A DNA stretch of 64,000 nucleotides from an uncultured Desulfosporosinus sp. (GCA_927405585.1 CAKMJS010000134.1:22397-86396), one strand, 5' to 3'; shown: positions 15,642 to 24,437, counted from the stretch's first letter. A program made the numbers and translations. Notes: generated from the sequence alone by a model not told the origin.

Positions 15642-15801
15642 GCACATTCAAGAAAATAACAAGTCAGTATGCCAGTCTATTTTGCGCCATACTGCGTCAG
15701 TATATTCCCCTAATAGCCCCGCTATGAGGGGAATATACCTCCTTGTCTGACACAAAATATCCATGGCATCTTTGACTTGTTATTTTCTTTCTTATGCCTT
15801 A
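15638..15801 (+). mobile_element. MITE-like inverted-repeat element, copy 2 (158 bp)
   Basis: The core is 15641-15798, flanked by TTA on both sides (15638-15640, 15799-15801). It is the same length as copy 1. The central hairpin arms are changed to ATATTCCCCT and AGGGGAATAT, that is, both sides changed together compared with copy 1. Starts exactly at the stop codon of thiZ. No open frame. Confidence 0.8.
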
Positions 15802-15811
15802 ACACAGACCC

Positions 15812-15864
15812 ACGAATCGACAGGCGCTTAGTTCGGTTACTAAGTACCTGTCGATTCGTTTATA
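15812..15864 (+). terminator. Terminator hairpin after thiZ and repeat copy 2
   Basis: A 13-bp perfect stem, ACGAATCGACAGG (15812-15824) with CCTGTCGATTCGT (15847-15859), plus inner CTTAG/CTAAG pairing, is followed by TTTATAT. It lies in the 364-base gap between thiZ and dapL. The rest of that gap holds repeat copy 2 and an A/T-rich stretch without recognised signals. Confidence 0.65.
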
Positions 15865-16005
15865 TATTGGTGGGTAAATTTGTGTTCAATGTATACTTGG
15901 TCTCCTGAGTTGCAAAATCTCCAATTAATTAATATAATCTATAACAATGCAAATCTGTGGGATGAGTAAACTCGTTCAACTAAAAATGAAGGAGTAGGAT
16001 TACAT

Positions 16006-17238
16006 ATGGCACTTGTGAATGAGAACTATCTTAAGTTATCGGGGAGCTATCTTTTTTCAGAAATTGCTCGCCGAGTAAACCACTTTAAAGCAAGCAGTCC
16101 GAAGGCCGATATCATTCGACTGGGAATCGGAGACGTGACACGTCCCCTGCCACCTGCTGTCATTGAAGCGATGCATAAGGGTGTTGAAGAGATGGGAAGT
16201 GCGAATACCTTTCGAGGGTATGGTCCGGAACAAGGCTATCAGTTTCTGATCGAAAAGATCATCGAAAATGATTTCACCCCGCGTGGAGTGGAACTCTCTG
16301 TCGACGAAGTTTTTGTAAGCGATGGAGCGAAAAGTGATACCGCAAATTTTCAAGAACTTTTCGGGATTGATAACATCATGGCCGTTACGGATCCCGTTTA
16401 TCCGGTTTATGTCGATAGCAATGTAATGGCTGGGCGAACGGGGAAGTTCAACAGTGAAAAGGGACAGTATGAAACGATTGTGTATCTGCCATGTACAGAA
16501 AAAAATGGCATGAAGCCTTCTCTACCCGAGACACACGTGGATTTGATCTATCTCTGCTTCCCAAATAACCCGACCGGAATGACGCTTTCTAAGGTGGAGC
16601 TGAAACAATGGGTGGATTATGCTCGGGAAAACCGTGCGATCCTTTTGTTTGATGCGGCTTATGAAGCATTTATTCGGGAAGAGGGCGTTCCGCACAGTAT
16701 TTTTGAGATCGAAGGCGCCCGAGAGGTCGCTGTAGAGTTCCGAAGTTTCTCCAAGACGGCAGGTTTTACCGGAACGCGTTGTGCGTACACTATCGTTCCG
16801 AAGGAAGTCATGGTCTATGATTCAACGGGTACAGCCCATAGCCTTAACCAGCTATGGCTAAGAAGACAAACCACGAAATTCAATGGAGCGTCTTATCCAG
16901 TTCAAGCAGGAGCAGTCGCCGTGTTCTCGGAAGAAGGAAAGCAACAGATTAAAGAAACTATTGATTACTATATGGAAAATGCCAGGATTATTCGAGAGGG
17001 CTTACAAGAAGCCGGCTATACAATATTCGGTGGAGTGAATGCGCCGTATATCTGGATGAAGACTCCGAACAATATGGACTCTTGGGAGTTTTTTGATAAA
17101 CTGATGGAGGATGCACATGTCGTTGGTACACCGGGAGCTGGCTTTGGTGCGAACGGTGAGGGGTATTTCCGACTGACTGCTTTTGGCACTAGAGAGAATA
17201 CCCTTAAGGCGATTGATAGGATTAAGACGAGGATGTAA
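16006..17238 (+). CDS. dapL: LL-diaminopimelate aminotransferase
   Basis: The 410-residue PLP enzyme converts tetrahydrodipicolinate directly to LL-diaminopimelate for lysine and peptidoglycan. The family start ([20 protein letters not shown]) is clear, as are [13 protein letters not shown] near 37, the PNNPTG motif near 190, and the PLP-lysine region [15 protein letters not shown] near 245. Length is normal. AAGGAGTAGG precedes the ATG. It is a single gene ended by a strong terminator; dapF, the next enzyme in this route, is 6 kb downstream. Confidence 0.95.
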   Translation: MALVNENYLKLSGSYLFSEIARRVNHFKASSPKADIIRLGIGDVTRPLPPAVIEAMHKGVEEMGSANTFRGYGPEQGYQFLIEKIIENDFTPRGVELSVDEVFVSDGAKSDTANFQELFGIDNIMAVTDPVYPVYVDSNVMAGRTGKFNSEKGQYETIVYLPCTEKNGMKPSLPETHVDLIYLCFPNNPTGMTLSKVELKQWVDYARENRAILLFDAAYEAFIREEGVPHSIFEIEGAREVAVEFRSFSKTAGFTGTRCAYTIVPKEVMVYDSTGTAHSLNQLWLRRQTTKFNGASYPVQAGAVAVFSEEGKQQIKETIDYYMENARIIREGLQEAGYTIFGGVNAPYIWMKTPNNMDSWEFFDKLMEDAHVVGTPGAGFGANGEGYFRLTAFGTRENTLKAIDRIKTRM

Positions 17239-17265
17239 GTAAGTTCATTAAACAGAAGAAACTGC

Positions 17266-17308
17266 AAAGCCCCGTTTGAGTATGTTTGGTGCTCAAACGG
17301 GGCTTTTG
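17266..17308 (+). terminator. Intrinsic terminator of dapL
   Basis: A 15-bp perfect stem, AAAGCCCCGTTTGAG at 17266-17280 with CTCAAACGGGGCTTT at 17292-17306, is followed by TGATTTT. Confidence 0.85.
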
Positions 17309-17358
17309 ATTTTAGGGGAATGTTTGCGTTCCACTGTCGAGCCAGAATCTGCACATGA

Positions 17359-17670
17359 ATGAATAACTTGCTTGAAAAGTCCTACCAGAAAGCTCTCGAA
17401 ATGGCTGGTTTCGCAAGGGCGGTGCAGCATTTCCCGGCGTTAGGGCAATTTAATCACGAGGCAGCTACGCAGATCTTACAGTTCAAGAATTTGTTAACCC
17501 AACTTCAAGAAATGCTCCTTAGCAAAACTGTCTTAGGAATCCTTGATCCATTAATACCGGATCATATGTTTCGGGAAGAATGCTATTATTTGGTAAAACT
17601 TTCCGCTGTTTCAGATGTTAAAAGTCCGCCCTGCGACCCAGGAAAACCAAGAATTATGGAAAAAGTATAA
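17359..17670 (+). pseudogene. Fragment of a DUF2935-type protein
   Basis: The 103 residues resemble the C-terminal part of DUF2935 proteins (the IPDHMFREECYYLVKL segment near residue 67 is typical). Intact members are about 250-300 residues, so the N-terminal half is missing. A stop codon lies directly before the ATG in the same frame and no ribosome site is visible. It is most likely a 5'-truncated remnant. A short intact gene cannot be ruled out. Confidence 0.5.
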
Positions 17671-17706
17671 GTAAATTCTAATCTTCTTTCATGAATCGTT
17701 CATTGA

Positions 17707-18033
17707 TTAATAATCCAATGCCGTTACGTTTCTTAGAGATTTCCACAGATACACTTTCAAATCCACGCACCCGTTTCTCTTAAACTGGATGCCTTCTTCG
17801 GCTAATAGCTGCCTTTGATCTGCCCAGTCGGGTGTTAAACGACCTTGGCAGTTTACTACACGATGACATGGGATATTAAGAAAATCTGGGGCATGATGTA
17901 GCGCTTGACCGACCATTCTAGAACGTTGTGGTTGGCCTGATAAAATGGCAATCAGGCCATAAGTGGCAACGCTTCCCGGTGGGATATCATCTACGATCTG
18001 ATATATTTTAGTGAAAAATTCTTTCTGTTTCAA
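17707..18033 (-). CDS. Small MGMT-family (alkyltransferase-like) protein
   Basis: This 108-residue protein consists only of the C-terminal DNA-binding and active-site domain of O6-alkylguanine-DNA alkyltransferases. The motif IPCHRVVN retains the acceptor cysteine, whereas non-enzymatic ATL proteins carry Trp there. The helix-turn-helix region GSVATYGLIAILSGQPQRSRMVGQAL with its arginine finger precedes it. It could repair alkylguanine or act as a damage-recognition protein. It stands alone. Plain ATG start preceded by an AGGAG-like site. Confidence 0.82.
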   Translation of the reverse strand: MKQKEFFTKIYQIVDDIPPGSVATYGLIAILSGQPQRSRMVGQALHHAPDFLNIPCHRVVNCQGRLTPDWADQRQLLAEEGIQFKRNGCVDLKVYLWKSLRNVTALDY

Positions 18034-18054
18034 TTTAAGTACTCCTCACCGTAT

Positions 18055-18202
18055 ACTTACAAAAGCGTAGCCGAAAGCCTCTGACTTCAGTCACGGGGAT
18101 GAAGGCAGCCTTGTTGCCATAAAATGGAATATCATGCCTGTAAGCGAGAGTGGATCGGAAGTCTATGTACCTAAGAACCCGCCGACTTTAGTCGCGCGGA
18201 GT
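18055..18202. other. Probable relic of an IS200/IS605-type right end
   Basis: The gap between the alkyltransferase and rqcH contains AGCCTCTGACTTCAGTCACGG (18076-18096) and a GCCGACTTTAGTCGCGCGG hairpin (18181-18199). Such GACTTCAGTC/GACTTTAGTC stem-loops are typical of TnpB-type element right ends and their guide RNAs. No transposase frame remains. It may double as the rqcH terminator. Confidence 0.4.
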
Positions 18203-18203
18203 A

Positions 18204-20042
18204 TCAGTCTGATTGCCCTTCACTTGACAGCAAGCGCTCTAGGACTTCCTGCTTGGGGGTGAGATACAAGGTCCAGTTTTGGTCATAAATCACCATTCCA
18301 GGTTTAGCGGAATTAGGTTTCCTGATCTGTTTGACATGGGTATAATCCACAGGAACTTGAGAGGAACCACGCGCTTGGCTGTAATAAATGGCCAGTGCAG
18401 CTGCTTCTTCTAAGGTAGTGTCATCTGGGAATTCTTCCCCCTCTTCAAGGGGAATTAGGACGTGTGACCCTGGAATGACTTTGACATGGAGCCACAGATC
18501 ACTGGGCCTTCCTTTACGCATGGTCAGCCAATCGTTTTGAGTATTATTTTTTCCAACATAGATAATTCTGCCCTGGCTAGAACGATAGACTCTCGGGTGG
18601 ATAGACTCTTTAGGTGCTTTCGTCTTTGCCTTTGACTTCGTATTGAGGCGGCCTTTCTTAGGCTTAAAGGTTTCTTTTTTTAAGTGTTTGCCAGCCACAT
18701 ATCCTTGACTCACTAGTTCAAGATGGATCTCCTCAAGTTCTGCAAGGGAAGACACTTGGTCCAAGCTAACCTGTAAGGAGTCCAAGTAGGTTAATTCTTC
18801 GAGTGCGGCTTCTTTGAGCGTCTTAGTGTTGAGAAGGGTGGCTTTCGCCTTATTATAAAGCTTGTAATAGTGCTGGGCGTTGTCAATGGCACTAATATAA
18901 GGATTGAGAGGAATGACCACCTTAGAGAGTGCCGGGTCATAATAGTTTTCGACAGTGGCTTCAGCCGAGCCTGGAGGAATAAGATAGAGGTTTGCGGTCA
19001 GGAGTTCTCCCCATTGTTGATACATTAAACTAGACATTGCTTTGGACTCTGCCTCTGTATATATTTTAAGTTTTTTCTTGAAATGGGCGTGTTGTTCTTG
19101 GACGATTTTACGGAGAGAGCCTCGCTTGGATTCAAGGGTGTTATTGGTGGATTTTGATTGGTAAAAGCTCGTGATCGCGTCATTTAAGGAGGGCGCGTTT
19201 TCCAGCCTTAACTCTTGGTATTGTTGAAAGGGCATAAAGCTAAACGCCACGGGAGGAGCCTGAAGAGCGGATTTATAGTAGAGGCAGGGTTGAATCTCAG
19301 GAACACCTTCGGGGTTGCTTAACCGGCGATAAGCCTGGAAAAGCCGTGAAAGGTCAATATCTCCGCATTGATGGAGGAGGGTGTCTGTAGCTAATCCAGC
19401 TTGAATGACGATTTCTCGGGCTAACTCCGGGCTAATCCCGGCGAAAAGGGCAAGCAAAGCACCGGTGAGCGGGTGTTCAAGATCTTCCGAATAAAGTGCC
19501 TTTCTCCATAGTTCTTCGTCTTCGATAGGAGGACGTTTTCCCTGGGAGGGGGGCTCGAAATATGCTCGTCCGGGTAACACTTCGCGGTAGCGGCTTAAAG
19601 AGTGAGAGTATCGCTTAAGCCCGTCTAGAATCGTATTTGTGGTCGGATCAACGAGAATGAGATTGCTGTGTTTTCCCATGATTTCCAAGTGAAGATGTAG
19701 GGTGACTAAATCGCCGCGTTCGTTATAATTCTGAATGCTAAAGGTCACGACTCGTTCAAGTTCACTCTGAGAAAGGCTGACTAGTTTACCACCTTCAAGA
19801 TGTTTGCGTAAAATCATACAAAACATGGGCGGGGAAGGAGGATTTTTCTTGTTTTCCTGGGTGAGGTGGAAGCGGGGGGAGGTTGCATTGGTACTAAGCA
19901 GGAGGCGCCGGGATCCCTGTTGCCTTAATAAGAGATGAATTTCATCCTTTTCTGGTTGGAAAATTTTATCGATACGTGCTCCGATAAGTTGGGGAGCTAG
20001 CTCGTTCACTAAATAGGCGAGGGTCACACCGTCTAAGGCCAT
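18204..20042 (-). CDS. rqcH: Ribosome quality control factor RqcH (NFACT family, formerly fibronectin-binding protein)
   Basis: The 612-residue protein starts MALDGVTLAYLVNEL, the normal NFACT-N beginning. The ATG at 20042 is preceded by AAAGGAG, whereas a 7-residue longer frame would include that site. It holds NFACT-N, a central coiled coil (about residues 300-430) and the C-terminal NFACT-R domain (RVYRSSQGRIIYVGKNNTQND). RqcH binds stalled 50S subunits and directs alanine tailing of incomplete peptides. Length is somewhat above the usual ~570. Repeat copy 3 lies just upstream, between this gene and any promoter. Confidence 0.9.
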   Translation of the reverse strand: MALDGVTLAYLVNELAPQLIGARIDKIFQPEKDEIHLLLRQQGSRRLLLSTNATSPRFHLTQENKKNPPSPPMFCMILRKHLEGGKLVSLSQSELERVVTFSIQNYNERGDLVTLHLHLEIMGKHSNLILVDPTTNTILDGLKRYSHSLSRYREVLPGRAYFEPPSQGKRPPIEDEELWRKALYSEDLEHPLTGALLALFAGISPELAREIVIQAGLATDTLLHQCGDIDLSRLFQAYRRLSNPEGVPEIQPCLYYKSALQAPPVAFSFMPFQQYQELRLENAPSLNDAITSFYQSKSTNNTLESKRGSLRKIVQEQHAHFKKKLKIYTEAESKAMSSLMYQQWGELLTANLYLIPPGSAEATVENYYDPALSKVVIPLNPYISAIDNAQHYYKLYNKAKATLLNTKTLKEAALEELTYLDSLQVSLDQVSSLAELEEIHLELVSQGYVAGKHLKKETFKPKKGRLNTKSKAKTKAPKESIHPRVYRSSQGRIIYVGKNNTQNDWLTMRKGRPSDLWLHVKVIPGSHVLIPLEEGEEFPDDTTLEEAAALAIYYSQARGSSQVPVDYTHVKQIRKPNSAKPGMVIYDQNWTLYLTPKQEVLERLLSSEGQSD

Positions 20043-20063
20043 GTCGGAACTCCTTTCATCCAC

Positions 20064-20226
20064 TAAGGCACATTCAAAAAAATAACAAGTCAGTATGCCA
20101 GTCTAGTTTGTGCCATACTGCGTCGGCATGTTCACCTAATAGCCCGCTATGAGGTAAACATACCTCCTTGTCTGACGCAAACTATCCGTGGCATCTTAGA
20201 CTCGTTATTTTCTTTCATATGCCTGA
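20064..20226 (+). mobile_element. MITE-like inverted-repeat element, copy 3 (157 bp)
   Basis: The core is 20067-20223, flanked by TAA on the left and TGA on the right (imperfect duplication). It has the same orientation and end sequences (GGCAC...ATGCC) as copies 1 and 2. Central arms are GTTCACCT and AGGTAAAC, with one unpaired change. It is placed 25 bases upstream of the rqcH start, so it lies in that gene's 5' leader. Confidence 0.8.
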
Positions 20227-20318
20227 CTCGTTTTTTTAGTATAACACACTTGGTTTGTCGAGGCATTTTTCTCCCCTTTTGAGAATAAGCATGTACTACT
20301 AAAGGGACAAAGCCACTT

Positions 20319-20396
20319 GCACGAGGCACGAGCAACGAGGCAATACGTAGGGGCAATTCATGAATTGCCCGTACACGGTACGAGGCACAATACTCG
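20319..20396 (+). repeat. Degenerate 7-bp repeat array with a 20-bp palindrome
   Basis: GCACGAG GCACGAG CAACGAG GCAATAC (20319-20346) forms four heptads. It is followed by the perfect palindrome GGGCAATTCATGAATTGCCC (20351-20370), then further 7-spaced GTACGAG GCACAAT ACTCGAT blocks. The palindrome recurs at 59647-59666. This fills most of the gap between repeat copy 3 and the ATPase gene; the remainder shows nothing recognisable. Confidence 0.6.
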
Positions 20397-20429
20397 ATGC
20401 ATGAAGTAGGAAAAAGGGGGAAAAAGGGC

Positions 20430-23168
20430 ATGCGGCAACAGGCATGGCATGTATTACCTTGGCTGGATGTGGCCAAGGTCTTGGATGTACATCCGGCTAA
20501 GGGGTTGAGCGTCAAAGAGGTTCATCGTCGGATCCTTGAGGTCGGGAAAAATGTTCTAGCAGTAAAAAAGGGGATTCACCCTGTTTTTCTGTTCATGGGG
20601 CAATTTAAAGATTTTATGGTCTTGGTCTTACTTGCCGCCACAGTTGTCTCCGGACTTTTGGGCGAAATAGCGGATGCAGTTACGATTCTATCGATTCTGA
20701 TTATTAATGCTATCTTAGGCTTTGTGCAGGAGTATCGCGCGGAGCGTTCCATGGAGTCTCTGCGTTCCCTCACAGCCCCTGAGGCGCGTGTCTTAAGGGA
20801 AGGCATGGAACAGCGAATTCCAGCCGCCGAAGTTGTGCCTGGTGATATTGTTCTTCTAGAAGCAGGGGATCGCATTCCGGCGGACGTACGATGGATCCAA
20901 GCCGTCAATATGCAAGTCGAAGAGTCAGCACTTACGGGAGAATCCCATCCTGTAAGTAAAAGCATTTTACCGATAGAAGAGGAACTCACCCCTATGGCAG
21001 ATCGTAAGAATATGGGCTATATGGGGACCTCAGTCGTCAATGGACGGGGGGCAGGCGTTGTTGTGGCGACCGGGATGGAAACGGAAATGGGCGTCATTGC
21101 AGGAATGATTCAGAGTGTAGAAGATGAAGAAACACCCTTGCAAAAGCGATTAGCTGAACTGGGTAAATGGTTGGTACTGATCAGCTTTTTGGTTTGTACA
21201 GCGGTCGTAATCACGGGAGTTTTAAGAGGAGAGGGCTTTTACAAGATGTTCTTCACGGGTGTGTCGTTGGCGGTGGCGGCTATTCCAGAAGGACTGCCAG
21301 CGATTGTCACTGTAGCTTTGGCCGTGGGAGTGCAACGAATGGTCAAACGGAAGGCGATTATTAGGAAGCTTCCAGCCGTGGAAACCTTGGGATGTGCGAC
21401 GGTGATTTGTTCTGACAAGACAGGGACGCTAACCCAGAATGAAATGACTGTGCGTCAAATATATTCAGATGGTCGAAGGATTACTGTCTCAGGACAAGGG
21501 TATGATCCCAAAGGGGAATTTTATGGTGCCGATCCGGAGAAAAAACGGGATCCTCTTCGAGAAGGGTTACAAATTGCAGCCCTTTGCAACAATTCTACGT
21601 TGACCAAGAAGGGGGTTCAAGTTGCTGGTCTCTTTCGATCGAAGGGGAATGATGCACCATGGGGGATTGAGGGGGATCCAACAGAAGGGGCCTTGCTGGT
21701 AGCTGCAGCCAAGGCGGGGATATGGAGAGAAGTTCTGGAGCGCAAACAAGAGCGGATCGGGGAGCTGCCCTTTGACTCCGATCGGAAACGAATGAGTGTT
21801 GTGTATCAGACTAAGCAGGGGCGTATGGTCTATGTCAAAGGGGCACCAGACATGGTGCTAAGGCTTTGTCGACAAGAGTTAACTGCTCAAGGAGTCGTAG
21901 AGCTGTCCACTGAACGCAAGCAACACATTATGCGGGCTAATGATGAAATGGCTCGGCATGCGCTTCGCATCCTAGCAGTAGCAGAGAAACCGTTGTCAGA
22001 TTTAGACCCTCTAGATGAGCATGTTGAAGAAGGCTTAACGTTTGTCGGGTTACTAGGGATGATTGACCCTCCACGAGCCAGTGCTGTCAGAGCGATAAAA
22101 GTATGTCGGCAGGCCGGTATTAAACCGGTGATGATTACAGGCGATCATCGCTTAACAGCAGAAGCTGTCGCTCATGAGTTGGGGATGTTCCGCGGATCAA
22201 AGAGCGGAGTCATCACAGGAGAAGACCTTGAGCGGATGTCTGAACGGGATTTGAATGAAAGAGTCATGGATATTTCCGTCTATGCACGCGTGACACCAAA
22301 AGATAAACTGAGAATTGTAAGGGCCTTTAAAAAGCGAGGGCAAGTAGTTGCCATGACAGGGGACGGAGTGAATGATGCCCCTGCGGTTAAAGAAGCTGAT
22401 ATTGGGGTAGCTATGGGTTTGACTGGCACGGATGTCACGAAAGAAGCTTCTGCTATGGTTTTAGGCGATGATAATTTTGCAACGATTGTTGCTGCTGTGG
22501 AAGAAGGTCGTGGGATTTACGACAATATTCGGAAGTTTATTCGTTACTTGCTTTCCTGTAACTTAGGAGAAGTGTTAACCATGTTTTTGGCTACCCTTGT
22601 GGGTTTACCACTACCCTTGCTACCTATTCAAATCCTCTGGGTTAATCTCGTCACAGACGGCTTACCAGCGATGGCTTTAGGGGTAGACAGAGCTGAACCA
22701 GGCATTATGAGTCGTCCGCCAAGGACTCCGGGAGAAAGTATTTTTGCTCGAGGGCTGGCCAGCAAAATAGTAATACGAGGGACCATGATTGGACTTGGAA
22801 CTCTTATCGTATTCGTAGTGGCCCTCTTTATGGGAGTGAATATTCTAGGAGCGCGAACTATGGCCTTTACTACACTAGTGTTTTCTCAGTTGTTTCATGT
22901 CTTTGATTGCCGTTCTGAAGAACGTGGGATTTTCGAGGTGGGTCTCTTTACAAATCCATACCTAGTAGGAGCAGTCATGGTATCAACGATTATGCAACTT
23001 AGTGTCATATACCTTGCTCCCTTACAAGCGATTTTTAAGACTGTCCCATTAGTTGGTTGGCAATGGATTCTTATCCTTTGTGTAGCCGGTGGTCCGTCCG
23101 TCTTACTTGGATTTTCTCGACTTTTAAAGAACAGTTGGCAAGGAAGAACAGTTATAGCCAAGGGGTAA
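20430..23168 (+). CDS. Cation-transporting P-type ATPase, calcium (SERCA/PMCA) type
   Basis: The protein is 912 residues from ATG 20430, chosen because GGGGGAAAAAGGGC precedes it; an in-frame ATG at 20397 lacks a site. Features in order: N-terminal cation-ATPase domain, LTGES actuator motif near 180, membrane segment VAAIPEGLPAIV near 295 (the PEGL calcium-binding helix), phosphorylation site CSDKTGTLT near 340, nucleotide domain, TGDGVNDAPA near 645, and six C-terminal helices. It exports Ca2+ (or possibly Mn2+) from the cytoplasm. A monocistronic gene, followed at once by 7-bp repeats. Confidence 0.92.
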   Translation: MRQQAWHVLPWLDVAKVLDVHPAKGLSVKEVHRRILEVGKNVLAVKKGIHPVFLFMGQFKDFMVLVLLAATVVSGLLGEIADAVTILSILIINAILGFVQEYRAERSMESLRSLTAPEARVLREGMEQRIPAAEVVPGDIVLLEAGDRIPADVRWIQAVNMQVEESALTGESHPVSKSILPIEEELTPMADRKNMGYMGTSVVNGRGAGVVVATGMETEMGVIAGMIQSVEDEETPLQKRLAELGKWLVLISFLVCTAVVITGVLRGEGFYKMFFTGVSLAVAAIPEGLPAIVTVALAVGVQRMVKRKAIIRKLPAVETLGCATVICSDKTGTLTQNEMTVRQIYSDGRRITVSGQGYDPKGEFYGADPEKKRDPLREGLQIAALCNNSTLTKKGVQVAGLFRSKGNDAPWGIEGDPTEGALLVAAAKAGIWREVLERKQERIGELPFDSDRKRMSVVYQTKQGRMVYVKGAPDMVLRLCRQELTAQGVVELSTERKQHIMRANDEMARHALRILAVAEKPLSDLDPLDEHVEEGLTFVGLLGMIDPPRASAVRAIKVCRQAGIKPVMITGDHRLTAEAVAHELGMFRGSKSGVITGEDLERMSERDLNERVMDISVYARVTPKDKLRIVRAFKKRGQVVAMTGDGVNDAPAVKEADIGVAMGLTGTDVTKEASAMVLGDDNFATIVAAVEEGRGIYDNIRKFIRYLLSCNLGEVLTMFLATLVGLPLPLLPIQILWVNLVTDGLPAMALGVDRAEPGIMSRPPRTPGESIFARGLASKIVIRGTMIGLGTLIVFVVALFMGVNILGARTMAFTTLVFSQLFHVFDCRSEERGIFEVGLFTNPYLVGAVMVSTIMQLSVIYLAPLQAIFKTVPLVGWQWILILCVAGGPSVLLGFSRLLKNSWQGRTVIAKG

Positions 23169-23173
23169 TTCGG

Positions 23174-23276
23174 GGTTCGAGGTTCGAGGTTCGAGGTTCG
23201 AGGTTCGAGGTTCGAGGTTCGAAGTTCGAAGATCGAGGATCGAAATCTGAGTTGTGAGTTATGAGTTATGAGTTAT
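23174..23276 (+). repeat. Two adjoining 7-bp tandem arrays
   Basis: Seven perfect and three degenerate GGTTCGA units occupy 23174-23243. After 5 bases, four units of GAGTTRT type follow (23249-23276). Period is exactly 7 in both although the sequences differ. The array starts 5 bases after the ATPase stop codon. Confidence 0.9.
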
Positions 23277-23432
23277 GCCCGAGGTTCGAAGGTTGAACTT
23301 CAGCTTCTTAATCGGTTCATCTTTATCAGCACCCTTGTTGAGACGTTCGCAACGTATAATATATAACTCACCTCCTCCACGTGTATACTTGGTTTCAAAT
23401 GGTTGACCCACTTCATCTGGCGTAGTATTCTT
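23259..23432 (-). pseudogene. Decayed coding remnant (about 57 codons, no start)
   Basis: On the minus strand one frame reads continuously from after a TAA at 23433-23435 down to a stop at 23259-23261. It carries residues such as TPDEVGQPFETKYTRGGG and NKGADKDEPIKKLKFN. Codon choice looks protein-like, and the last ~12 residues run into the heptad array. There is no start codon or ribosome site. A competing short frame with ATG exists over the same bases. I do not recognise a family. It may be the stub of a gene removed by repeat-mediated deletion. Confidence 0.3.
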
Positions 23433-23478
23433 TTAAAGAGACAATGCGTATGATGGAGAAACAAGAGGGGGATGCACG

Positions 23479-24318
23479 ATGGAGTTTATAAAAATGCATG
23501 GTCTGGGGAATGATTTTGTTTTCCTAGACCATTTTTCTGTTTCGGTCGACGAGGATTACCCAACGTTAGCCAAGATGCTTTGCCACCGACAATTCGGAGT
23601 TGGGGGAGACGGATTAGCCGTGATTCTGCCTTCGAGCGTCGCAGATGCCCGGATGCGCATCTTTAACCCTGATGGTTCTGAACCTGAAATGTGTGGGAAT
23701 GCTATCCGTTGTTTTGCACGGTATGTTTACGATCAAGGGCTGGTTCTACTTAATCCAATGCGTGTGGAAACGCTGGCGGGGGTCTTGACACTTGATTTAG
23801 AGGTTAAAGAAGGTCAAGTTCATGGGGTGCGAGTTGATATGGGAGAGCCCATTTTGCGAGCTGACCTCATTCCTGTTATGGGCCAAGGAGAACCAGTAGT
23901 AGGACAGCCCATTGAAGTGTTAGGACAAATATTTCAATATTCGGCAGTTTCCATGGGGAACCCGCACTGCATTATTTTTGTGGAGGATTTTGGGGCACTT
24001 GATTTTGAGCGTGTTGGCCCGGCGATTGAGAACCATCTGCTGTTTCCGCGTAAAACCAATGTTGAGTTTATTCGGGTCAATACACCTCAGGATATTACCA
24101 TGAAAGTTTGGGAGCGGGGCGCAGGACCAACGCTGGCCTGTGGTACGGGTGCCTGCGCTTCCGTAGTTGCTGCCGTGCTCAATGATCAAACAGAACGCTC
24201 AGTGACGGTCCATCTTCCAGGTGGAGATTTATTGATAGAATGGGGAGCCGACAATCACGTCTATATGACTGGCCCTGCGACGTATGTGTTTAAAGGGGAA
24301 TGGCTGGAGGTTAAGTAA
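23479..24318 (+). CDS. dapF: Diaminopimelate epimerase
   Basis: The 279-residue enzyme interconverts LL- and meso-diaminopimelate. Both catalytic cysteines are visible in their motifs: EMCGNAIRCFARY near residue 74 and LACGTGACAS near 218. It starts MEFIKMHGLGNDFVFLD, typical of the family. AGAGGGGG precedes the ATG. It acts downstream of the dapL product encoded 6 kb upstream. Single gene. Confidence 0.96.
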   Translation: MEFIKMHGLGNDFVFLDHFSVSVDEDYPTLAKMLCHRQFGVGGDGLAVILPSSVADARMRIFNPDGSEPEMCGNAIRCFARYVYDQGLVLLNPMRVETLAGVLTLDLEVKEGQVHGVRVDMGEPILRADLIPVMGQGEPVVGQPIEVLGQIFQYSAVSMGNPHCIIFVEDFGALDFERVGPAIENHLLFPRKTNVEFIRVNTPQDITMKVWERGAGPTLACGTGACASVVAAVLNDQTERSVTVHLPGGDLLIEWGADNHVYMTGPATYVFKGEWLEVK

Positions 24319-24343
24319 AAAAATTGCAAAAGGGCGTATCAGC

Positions 24344-24437
24344 GTGTTATGTGTTATGCGTGTTATGATTTCTAGGTATGTTATGGGGACGGTCCTTTTA
24401 CACACTAAAAATGTGTTAAAAGGACCGTCCCCATAAC
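24344..24437. repeat. GTGTTAT repeats and a 26-bp inverted repeat
   Basis: GTGTTAT occurs at 24344, 24351 and 24360. Next comes a near-perfect inverted repeat: GTTATGGGGACGGTCCTTTT (24380-24399) pairs with AAAAGGACCGTCCCCATAAC (24418-24437), with ACACA/TGTGT pairing inside. It can form a very stable hairpin; there is no T tract after it. Lies in the gap between dapF and yicC. Confidence 0.75.

Noticed and set aside
20147..20515. Minus-strand frame of 122 codons upstream of the P-type ATPase
   Set aside because: It runs through repeat copy 3, the heptads and the palindrome into the ATPase gene, and has no ribosome site.
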